Part shown: positions 45,337 through 54,617 of the stretch, piece by piece
Layout: each line of letters begins with the position of its first letter
Position numbering within the stretch: position 1 is the first letter of the stretch
NCBI GenBank assembly: GCA_020205615.1
Contig: CM035165.1
Location: 86,118,005-86,182,004 of the forward strand
DNA: 64,000 nucleotides
Direction of reading: 5' to 3'
From: Panax quinquefolius
Lineage: Eukaryota > Streptophyta > Magnoliopsida > Apiales > Araliaceae
Program-made: the position numbers and the translations under genes
Notes under the pieces: model-generated
Databases searched by the model: none
Seen by the model: the letters and a program-made list of their open reading frames with translations, nothing else
Told to the model about the DNA's origin: nothing

Positions 45337-45588
45337 GTATGGAAGTATATGTATGTATTGAGTATATGGTGGGAGAAAATGATATGTGAAAGTGATAGGT
45401 GTGTGATGTGTGTGTGTGTGGAAAATGGTGGAAAATGGTGGAAAAGTGGTAGTGTGATAGTGATGTGTAAGAGTGTAGTGAAATTGATTTTTTTGGGTGG
45501 GTGGGGTATTGATGTTGGTTATGGGGGAGAAAAATTAAGTGGTGTTTATATAATATTGATATATATATATATATATATATATTGAAAA
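45337..45588 (+). other. Cytosine-free stretch of 252 nt
   Basis: No C occurs on the + strand between the C at 45336 and that at 45589. It contains GT-rich and TGGTGGAAAA tandem units and a run of G tracts (GGGTGGGTGGGG near 45494-45506), and ends in an AT repeat. It lies upstream of the E4 TATA box. Confidence 0.95.
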
Positions 45589-45740
45589 CATGTGTTTATA
45601 TATATATATATATTATATTTTAATTGTTGTTTGATGGTTGATTGAAGAAAATGTTCATCCGAATTTCTCAAAATTTCATCTATGAGTTGAGCATTGATTG
45701 CATTAATAATTTTTCCTTGCACAGTGCCCTTCCATTCTCC

Positions 45741-45748
45741 TATAAATA
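45741..45748 (+). promoter_or_regulatory. TATA box of E4 LTR
   Basis: TATAAATA on the sense strand, equivalent to that of the E2 3' LTR, followed by GAGAGAAAATTATAGAGAGA leader sequence as in the relatives. Confidence 0.65.
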
Positions 45749-46925
45749 GAAGCTCATTCCTTCATTATTTCTTACGAATTCACTGAAACTCTAAAGAGAG
45801 AAAATTATAGAGAGAAAGAAGAAAAGATTTATGCTACTTAACTACTCTTATATTCAGTTCTTTTATGGTAAGGGGTGTTATTCTTTCTTATTCATGAAGA
45901 GAACTGTTGTTATTCCATTTCTTATTATTCTGTTAGAATAACATGTATACGCAGTCTACCATATACTTGGTGACATTCTTCTATTATTCCGTCTTTATTA
46001 TTCTGTTGGAATATCCTGCATGCATGCGTTTTACACACCGCATGATTCCGCCTTTATTATTCTCATTGGAATATCACATGCATGCATTTTACGTCGGACC
46101 TGGTTCCGTTAATTATTATTCTGTTGGAATAACCTGCATGTGCGGTCTATCGCATGCCTGGTGATTTCTTTTGCTATTCCATTCCTTATTATACTCAGTT
46201 GGTTAAATTTTTGACTTCTATACTCCATGAAATTAGTGGAATATTCTTGATATTTGCGCTTCATCCAGTATCTTTTCATGGAAATATTCTTCTAAGCATT
46301 CGTGAATTTTACTCTACAAAGCAGTATCATGTTGACAATTTGGACGTTAATAATTTCTGGATAAAATAATTCTTGAACTTGTTTTATTGAATTCTTATAC
46401 CATTGTCATCATCCTCATGTTTATATTTTGTTGAAAGTCATCTCTGGCCTGTAGTGCATAGATGGACTTGGTATGATTATGACCAGGGATTATTCGGTGT
46501 AATCATGACCATAATGTTACAAATGATGTGGTAAAAGTCCTCATTGGCCCGTAGTGCATTGATGGACAGTTGTTGGCATGATCATGACCATTAATGAATA
46601 CACAAATATTCTTGGCACAGTAGTGCGTGGATAATTGTGGTCGTGATACTAAAGAATATCCTTGGCCGAGTAGTGTGGGGGTGATTCAATGATGTGGAAT
46701 ATTTATTAAAGTTTGAGTCTCAAATGATAACGATGATGAAAAACATTTTAAATCATAAAAGATAGTAGATTTTATTTTCTACTTGACTCTTTTAATGGAT
46801 TGCTTGTTCCGCTGCAGTTAAACTTGATGTCTATTATATTTTATTAGTTTAACATTGTTGGAGACTAATGATAATTTATTCTGCATTATCTTAGTCATAA
46901 TATTTCTTACTGGGCTAGTTGAGCT

Positions 46926-48784
46926 TGTTAGGTTTGTAATATTCATGAACGCAATCAAATTGCATAAAAAGTGCGGAAACGTGTAAAATCAGAGTTTAAA
47001 AATTTTACAAACCATATACCCGGATCACCCTTTATGCACAATTATTAATTAAACTAAAAGGATGATTAAGAAACATACCCTTGAAGATCCGAGCTTCCTC
47101 AGGTACAAGTTCACCTCCAATCCTTTTCGCGTTCAACTTGAATCCACCGGGTTTGGTTCCTTCCTTTGATCAACGTTAGCCACCAAAGTGTTTGGCCTCT
47201 AGAGGTGATCCACCAAGGAAGAAAAGGAATTCAAGAAGATGGGTATTTGGCTCAAACCCTAGTTTTCTATCTCTATAGAAAAGAACGTACTCTCCAACCA
47301 TTGGAATTGCGTATTATTTGATATCTGATATAAGACTCCTCTTATAAAGATATCAGGTAACCTTATTTAATAAAATAAGGTATTATTTAATTAAACTCTT
47401 TTAATTAAATGGGCTCCCTAATCTTATTAGGGATAATTAATTAAACTCCTTTAACTAATTTTCCCTCCTAATCCTATTAGGAATAAATGAGAGTACTTAT
47501 ATTAAATTAATTTCTAAACTCTTTTAGAAATTAAAATAATAATAATAATTGTAATAATATTAATAAGACTCCTCTTATTAATTTATATTTAATATTTCTA
47601 AAATATTAAATAATAAATATTAAGCTATTTAATTTATTCTATCACTATAGATTTAAATTAAATATACATAACATATTATTACGATTATGCCATTAACTTC
47701 TTAAATAATTATTCTTCCTTTTATGGTGTGACCCTTTAGGTTCTCTATATTAAACCTATTGTGAATAAATCAATTAGAACAATTCTAATCTTATTTAAAT
47801 AAATAAATTAAATAATTTATTTATTTAAATATATAATATTTATTCTACAATAGGGATAAGCCTCCCTAGCGATCAACGACTTTCCGGATAATATAGATTT
47901 CAACATTAATCATAAAAGAACCTTTGAGTAAATAGTTACCGTGACAATTCAATCCTTCCACCATACAATGTCCCAATTAAATATAAGACATGGAATTACC
48001 GTCAAGTCTTATTTTATTTAATTATATGTATTTCGATCCTTAAATGCACAACTCCAAATAATGCAAATTAGAAACTCCTTTCTAATTTCATTACGCTTTA
48101 ACCAAGGACTCTTTGGGTTTGTCATTTATCGAATCACATAGGACATTTCTCTTCTTTTAATAAAGTGGTAGATTCTTTATTGATCATACATTATCTCCAT
48201 GTACAACTTATTATACCCAAGCATACCCTTTGATATACCCTAAGGATCTTAAGGAATAAGTCAAAGTATAACTCATCATACATAAGATACTATGATGATC
48301 TCAAGTCCAAGGATCACTTGTACTACTATCACTACAGAAATTCCTATCGACAGCAAGTAAAACTCCATTAGGTATTCCTTAGCGAGCCACGCTCAAAGGA
48401 ACTTATTCTCTAATAAGCACCTAAATACTTGCTTTAGTGTCTCCACACAAATGATCATGAGATCAATCATCCTCATCCAATGAGCAAGCAACGTATGTAC
48501 CAATCTATCCTGGATTCACTAATCCCCAATTTAGTAATCCAATGATTGGGAACTATTTTAGTTTTAAGCTTTCTAAGAATTTAGATCTCATTAGAATGAT
48601 CATCATCATTATTCTAAAAGCATTGCTTAAAACTATGGGTTTATCACATATTATAAAACAAAGATCATGTAGATAATTAAAAGCCTTTAATAAATTAATA
48701 CTTTTTATTAATAAATGAATAAGATTGTTACAAAGTATATGCTTTATCATCAAACATGATTGGCTTGTGTGCATACTACTTTCA
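46926..48784 (-). repeat. Copia 3' LTR (1859 bp)
   Basis: Starts TGTTAGGTTTG and ends ...CTACTTTCA, next to the polypurine tract. The first 490 bases match 54129-54617. It contains a dense hairpin array (47320-47610) and another perfect hairpin at 48065-48088. No ORF of interest. Confidence 0.9.
47320..47610. repeat. Hairpin array in copia LTR
   Basis: Nine back-to-back inverted repeats with 3-4 nt loops. Examples: TATAAGA / TCTTATA around CTCC (47329-47346); CCTTATTT / AAATAAGG around AATA (47361-47380); an 11-bp stem around CTCT (47385-47410); CCCTAAT / ATTAGGG around CTT (47416-47432); TCCTAAT / ATTAGGA around CCT (47466-47482); a 12-bp stem around CTCT (47507-47534); a 10-bp stem around CTCC (47559-47582); a 10-bp stem around CTA (47588-47610). 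One more at 47435-47460 has a single mismatch. Confidence 0.9.
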
Positions 48785-48797
48785 ATCTCCCACTTGC
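48785..48797 (-). other. Copia polypurine tract
   Basis: ATCTCCCACTTGC on +, that is AAGTGGGAGAT on the sense strand directly before the LTR start. This is the usual tract of many plant copia elements. Confidence 0.85.
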
Positions 48798-48799
48798 AC

Positions 48800-49370
48800 T
48801 AAAGCCAATCGTCATGGTATCTCATACTCTTCTTCTCTAAGTGACGATTATCCTGCTGTTGGATAAGCTTTAGTTAATGGATATGTAATGTTGTTCATGA
48901 GAGTCCACTATCTCTATAGTGATTTCCCATCTTTCAATGATTCTAATAATCAAATGAAAGTGCCACAACACATGTTTAGATCCAAGATGAGACTTAGGAA
49001 CTATTCCTAGTTCTGTAATGAACTTTTAATCCAAACAATCAACTTGTAGCTTCATTTATAGGTATATACATTGTCTTTATCACTAAACCAACAACTCTTT
49101 GCTGTTTGGAACCTTTCCAATTCACCGCACCACTGTTCAAGGTAACACTTTACCTTAAAGTGAATTTTCGTCGTCTTGGTGCATGCGAAAAAACTTGAGT
49201 CATTAAGCCCTCTAGTTTTAATTAAGACCCACCACGTATGCTCACATCCTTAGTGCTGGTTAAGAACTTTAAGATGTTTTTCACTGACTCACAGTGAACT
49301 TCTCCAGAATATGACTGATCAACATCAGGTCTCGTACATTTCATTGCATACATGATTGTCACTCATGCGG
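48800..49370 (-). pseudogene. Copia RNase H region, heavily decayed
   Basis: Only scattered pieces are readable on the - strand, such as YAMKCTRPD-like and NILKFL-like stretches near 49180-49340, where copia RNase H is expected between RT and the polypurine tract. No open frame remains. Confidence 0.5.
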
Positions 49371-49690
49371 CCTCTCTTTTCAGGAGTCTGTGGGGACTAT
49401 TAGGAGAGATACACTCCAAGGGCTCATCAACATGAGACATCCCATGGAGTTTGCCATGCTAAACGACTTTAGCATCAAATGAATATACGTTCCTTGGGTT
49501 AAGTTGAGCATCCTTTTAAATCTATCTATATAGATTTGCATCCCCAATAATAATGCTCTTCCCAAATCATTCATGGAGGATTGTTTAGACAACTTTATCT
49601 TTACTGATTGTAGCATTGGTATGTAATTCCTCATCCGTAGTATATCAACATATAATACTAGAAATTTCACGACGCTCCCACTGACCCTTT
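49371..49690 (-). pseudogene. Copia reverse transcriptase C-terminal fragment
   Basis: KFLVLYVDILRM corresponds to the copia catalytic box FLVLYVDDILL, here one codon short so that a single Asp remains. It is followed by the canonical SKQSSMNDLGRALLLGMQI and TQGTYIHLMLKSFSM. The RT fingers and palm that should precede the box are missing: the spacer-like Pro/Glu-rich connection (49700-49860) is joined almost directly to the box. Confidence 0.9.
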
Positions 49691-49699
49691 TTTACACAC

Positions 49700-50985
49700 T
49701 AGAACTCTTACCTCATCGCATGTAACTCTGGATCATCATCTTCTATGATGTGTACCTCATCATCATCATCCATGATGAATCCATAACTCCTAGGTATCTT
49801 CAAGATTATTCCGTATTTACGATTCTTGTTGTGGTACAATAGGTCTATCTATAGGTTCCTCTTATTTGATTTATAGTGTTTTGTGGTTCTTGAACTCTTC
49901 AAGATCTATTATCCTCCCACTAGCCCCTTCAATGATAAACACCTTTATCTTAGAAAGCAGCGTGTTTCGCAACAAACACCTTTTGCTAAGTAGGATTATA
50001 GAACATATACCCTAAACTTACTTTAGGATGTCCCACAAATCGACACTTATAAAATCTTGTCCCAAGCTTATCCTTTGAAACCTTTTCACATAAGTTGGAC
50101 AACCCCTTATCTTAACATACTTAAGATTAGGAATCCTCCCTGTCCATAACTTTTATGGAGTCTTGGGGCCGGATTTTGAGGTTACCTTTTTAGTAGATAT
50201 CTGACCCATTTCTAGAACATTATCCCGTAAGGATCTTTGGAATGTCGGTAAAATCATTATGGACCGCACCATGTCCAACAAGGTACGATTTTTCATTCGG
50301 ATACATCAATCAATTATTACAGTGTCGAGGCGTCCATTATGAGAAAACCATTTAAGATGATCTAGAAACTTATTTCACAAGTATTTATTCCTTGATCTAA
50401 TCAAAGAATCTTAATACATTGTCAATTTGTTTCACTTCAATTCTTTGAACCTTTCAAATAATTCATACTTGTATTTCAAAGAAATACACACATTCAACTC
50501 TTTGAATGATCATCTCCTTTTCTTATACTAATTTGTTCAATATGCAAAATTATTTTCATGTAAGTCAAGTATACAAAATTTATTAATTAATATTCGATTC
50601 TATACAAAAACATTATTATTATAAATAGAACAACAATTGTTCTTTATTATAATACCAAAGATTTCATTGTCCAACAATAAAATGGAAATAATATTTTTAA
50701 TAAGAACTGGAATACAATAACAACTTATTGACTTAATAGATTTGCCTAGTAGGCATTTTTAAATTATAAGTTTCTATGGCTAATGCAAAGAACCTTTGCT
50801 TCATTTCCCACACATAGGATTACTTATATTTGTTTAGTTTTCTACTTACATTTGGTCCTTCATAAATCTATACTTATGATAACCAAAGCCGGTATCCAAT
50901 ACCCAAGTAGAACATTGACTTAAAGAAAAATTTATCTCAACCATGAACAAAATAATATTTGTAACCGAAAATTCACTAAGCTTCT
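49700..50985 (-). pseudogene. Copia integrase C-terminal and connection region, decayed
   Basis: On the - strand near 49920-50050 a stretch reads FVGHPKVSLGYMFYNP and VFVAKHAAF, matching the conserved copia integrase C-terminal block. Upstream pieces (50080-50260) resemble the HGKTPYE and KPVVGH type region only loosely. The protease and most of the integrase core are missing or unrecognisable in the 1 kb before gag. Confidence 0.65.
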
Positions 50986-51779
50986 TTGGTTAGCCTCTGC
51001 AAGATGCTTCTCGCAGTTTCTTTCCAGTGTCCAGGCTTATTGCAGTGGAAGCAAACTCCTTTGCTATCCAAATCAGTTTTGTTCTTATTATCCTTTATTT
51101 TGCCTTTCTATTTACCTTCTTTGAATCTTTCTTCTTTTTCGGAAGATCCTTTGGCCCCTACCAAGAAGACTTGGTCTTTCTTGGTTGAAAGTGACTCTCA
51201 ACATTTTTCAACATGTTAAGCAAATCAATGAGGGCGATATCTAGCTTGTTCATATGAAAATTCACAACAATTAATGAAAGGAGTCCTGAGTGAGGGCAAG
51301 ATCAAATCTTGGCTAACTCTCCATCCATGACAAAACCTGTTGTCCTAATTGATCAATCAAATTGATTATGTTAAGAACCTTTTATGCTGCATTTATAGTG
51401 CCATTGGCCATTCTAGATCTAAGAGCTCCTTAGATATCTCGATATCTATCGGTCCTACTTTCCTCACCATCAACTACTTGATGTGCGGGAATATAAGAGG
51501 AGCATCCATAGTTTCATCTTGATCTTCAAGCTCGTTACTTTCATGGATGCGAGCATGATGCATTGAGCCAATCGTGCATCATCTCTGCCACTATCTAAAA
51601 AAGTAGCAATCTATTCCTCAGAGGCATTGTCTGCAACCATTGCAGGGATAGGCGTATTAAGGACATAAGATAGCTTTTTAGCCATGAGAACTATTCTCAA
51701 ATTCCTTAACCAATCCGTTTAATTCGGTCTGGTTAATTTAGCATCTAATATGCTTCGCAGTGATAGTAATTTTAGACAT
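50986..51779 (-). pseudogene. Copia gag (UBN2-type) with damaged zinc knuckle
   Basis: Start codon complement at 51777-51779 (MSKITIT...). Frameshifted pieces of a copia gag follow: NLIDQLGQ-like near 51350, LNMLKNVESHF at 51190-51220, and a Lys-rich stretch at 51110-51160. The zinc knuckle at 51000-51056 reads CFHCNKPGHWKETA. A one-base deletion after HWK replaces the last Cys; restoring frame in reading only shows where the Cys codon lies. Gag cannot be made. Confidence 0.78.
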
Positions 51780-54115
51780 TGTAAAATTCTGTAAATGAAT
51801 TTGTAATTAACAACATTTTAACATACATTCTTTTATTAATTACCAAAATAAATTAGGTCTTGTTTTAAATTGGTATCTCCCACTATTTTCTTCAAACTAT
51901 ATTACCTCACACTTATATAGTTCTAAGAAAATCTAATTAAAGATTTGCTAGTGAGAATAAGGATCCCATTTCAAATGTATATAGCCTTGTGGTGACACAA
52001 CAAACTATATATAAATAAATAGGTAGACAACTTTTGTCACTTACATCAACTATGCAACTCTTTTTCTTTTGCCTCTTAGATTATTTTGATCAAGTGGTGG
52101 CACATCCAGAATCAAAATTATCCAAGTTAAGTCCGACCTAGCACTCCATATATTCAAAAAGAAAAATATCATCCTTGTGGTGACACAACAAAACAATATT
52201 GTTCAATTTTCTTTATAAGCATCAAATGTGATAAATTAACATCTTAAATACTTAATACTTTCCTTGTGGTGACACAAAGAAACTCATATTAAATATTTAA
52301 TACTTTATTAATTTTATCATGCTAGAAAGGCTGACGTTCGATATTCCAAATATCTTTGAACGCTTAAGACTTAATATAAAAAATTGAGGGTTTTGTTATT
52401 AATTTGTCTCATCTTGTTTAGCGCATGCATATATATATATATAAAAATACGTCATATATTAATGATCATGCGAAGCATGTTTGCATAATATATAATATAT
52501 ATAGTATAAGCATGCACATATAGAACACTATATTCTACCCGGATTGATTATGGACTTTTATTCTAGTTTGGTTCACTAGAGCCACCAAGTGAACCAAAAG
52601 GTCAAACCCTAGGGGTGCAAGAAATAATATTTAAATATAACTATTACATTTAAACCCGGGCTCCATTACAAACGGGTCTTCAAGTGCTCCTTGCTCCTTG
52701 ATCTCCAATTTTTAAAATTAATTCTAACTATTCCTATTACAAAACTATTTAAAATAAATAGAAACCTTGATCAGCAGTCAAGGGGAAGTACATAGGAGGG
52801 AGTTAGAATTTACATTAAGAAAAAATTAGAGAAGACGAGGTACGCAGAATTCCCATTAAATAAAACCCATACATTCATGCATCCAACTAAAATAAAATCC
52901 AATCATATTGGTCAATAGTCCATAATCAATCCCATTTATTATCATACACATCATCATATGCATCAATAAATAACATTCATCTTATGAATAATAAACATTT
53001 AATATATATATTGATATCATTTAATGGGCAAATTTAGTTAGTATAAAATCTAATTTTGAATCAAAATAAACACCTTTATTTTAATCAAAATTTAAATTAA
53101 AATAAAACTATTTTATTTTAATTTATCCTATTTTGAATAAAATAAACTATTTTATTTTAATCAAAATATTTAATCAAAATAAACTCCTTTATTTTAATTA
53201 ATTATGGAATCCAATTCCATGTAAAAAAAATAACTCCTTTATTAAAGGAAACACGGATTCTCTTTCCTATTCACAAATAAACTCCTTTATTTTGAATAAT
53301 ATAAATCTTATTTCATATCTAAATAAACTCTTTTATTTAAGGAAATTAGGATTCTCTTTCCTATTCACAAATAAACTATTTTATTTTGAATAATATGAAA
53401 TCTTATTTCATATCTAAATAAACTCCTTTATTTAAGGAAATATGAAATCCAATTTCAACTCTAATTAGTTATCATGGAATCCAATTCCAACTCTAATTAG
53501 TTAGCATGAAATTTAATTTTAAAATTAAAATAAACTTTATATTTTAATATAAAATAAACTTTTTATTTTAATATTAAAATAAAATTTTATTTTAATAATA
53601 AAATTATTAAAAATATTATATATATATATATAAATAAAACAAAACCGTTATTATATATATATATAATAAACCGTTATTATCATTTTTTTTATTTTACAAT
53701 AGTTACATATTCATCTAATGGGTTATTCAACTCCCTTTACATCACGAAGCACATTCTGACATTAGAAAAAAAAGGGATTAGAGTTTGTCATACAGACAAC
53801 TGCAGGATACTCCAGCCAATAAATAGCCTTGACTGAGAACATAGTCCTGTAAATCAGACCCAAGTCCTGTAGTCATTGGTTCGTCCACCAGACTTGGTCA
53901 CCAATCTCCTTAATCATGATAAATATTCGATAATTACTGTAACCTTGATGAACGTTTTCAAAAAAAATAATAAACAGTCACGAATTTCGCGAAATTAATA
54001 ATCACGGTTTTTTTAATTAAATTTTATACAATAAAATTATGCCCAATTAAATTGTTCTAAACATATATCAATATACATATCAAATAAAACAATTAATAAT
54101 TCGCATAAAGGTTTG
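51780..54115 (-). other. Copia 5' leader, about 2.3 kb, non-coding
   Basis: The stretch between the primer-binding site and the gag start has no ORF. It holds three copies of CCTTGTGGTGACACAA (51985, 52173, 52262), a block of AAATAAA-loop-TTTATTT hairpins (53063-53433) and short AT repeats. It is long for a copia leader and may contain packaging or dimerisation structures; this is inferred. Confidence 0.6.
53063..53433. repeat. Hairpin array in copia leader
   Basis: Perfect inverted repeats with 3-4 nt loops lie at 53063-53082 (loop CACC), 53097-53121 (11-bp stem, CTA), 53139-53158 (CTAT), 53176-53195 (CTCC), 53275-53292 (CTCC), 53321-53338 (CTCT), 53369-53386 (CTAT) and 53416-53433 (CTCC). 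Most use AAATAAA / TTTATTT stems. Smaller ones (CATGGAAT / ATTCCATG around CCA near 53204-53222) lie between. Confidence 0.9.
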
Positions 54116-54127
54116 GCTCTGATGCCA
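54116..54127 (-). other. Copia primer-binding site
   Basis: The reverse complement is TGGCATCAGAGC, one mismatch from the initiator tRNA-Met 3' end, 1 base from the LTR. Confidence 0.85.
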
Positions 54128-54128
54128 C

Positions 54129-54617
54129 TATTAGGTTTGTAATATTCATGAACGCAATCAAATTGCATAAAAAGTACGGAAACGTGTAAAATCAGAGTTT
54201 AAAAATTTTACAAACCATATACCCGGATCACCCTTTATGCACAATTATTAATTAAACTAAAAGGATGATTAAGAAACATACCCTTGAAGATCCGAGCTTC
54301 CTCAGGTACAAGTTCACCTCCAATCCTTTTCGCGTTCAACTTGAATCCACCGGGTTTGGTTCCTTCCTTTAATCAACGTTAGCCACCCAAGTGTTTGGCC
54401 TCTAGAGGTGATCCACCAAGGAAGAAAAGAAATTCAAGAAGATGGGTATTTGGCTCTAACCCTAGTTTTCTATCTCTATAGAAAGGAACGTACTCTCCAA
54501 CCATTGGAATTGCGTATTATTTGATATCTGATATAAGACTCCTCTTATAAAGATATCAGGTAACCTTATTTAATAAAATAAGGTATTATTTAATTAAACT
54601 CTTTTAATTAAATGGGC
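54129..54617 (-). repeat. Copia 5' LTR, first 489 bases
   Basis: Nearly identical to 46926-47415, with the terminal TG read as TA. It is cut at 54617 by E3, so the remaining about 1.37 kb should follow the right end of E3 outside the window. Confidence 0.93.

Larger units (their letters stand above)
44510..46925 (+). repeat. E4: gypsy LTR of the E2 subfamily in + orientation, cut by a copia element
   Basis: Starts TGCAAGACTCCAACTTTT, a variant of the sense-strand start TGTAAGACCCC of E1-E3. It is related to the E2 LTR over most of its length, including the GAAAG-loop-CTTTC block at 45106-45125, the ATTATTCTGTTGGAATA repeats (45920-46190) and three GCACTAC-core repeats (46440-46680). It has a segment at about 45190-45640 not seen in E2. 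It ends at GAGCT, where the copia LTR begins. The rest of the LTR and element would lie right of the window. Confidence 0.85.
46926..54617 (-). mobile_element. Ty1/copia retrotransposon, degraded, cut in its 5' LTR by E3
   Basis: A - strand element with a 3' LTR at 46926-48784, a polypurine tract, copia-type pol and gag remnants in the order expected for - strand, an unusually long leader, a primer-binding site at 54116-54127 and a 5' LTR from 54129. The left outer border is given by E4 homology, which stops at GAGCT (46921-46925). The right outer border is outside the window because E3 interrupts the 5' LTR. Confidence 0.9.

Noticed and set aside
45349..45585. 78-codon + strand frame with Cys, Trp and Gly
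   Set aside because: A by-product of the C-free sequence, which cannot form TAC-type antisense stops and has few stops in one frame; the end is simply the AT repeat (Ile-Tyr).
48553..48774. - strand 73-codon frame at the inner end of the copia LTR
   Set aside because: A+T-rich LTR sequence without homology or start context.
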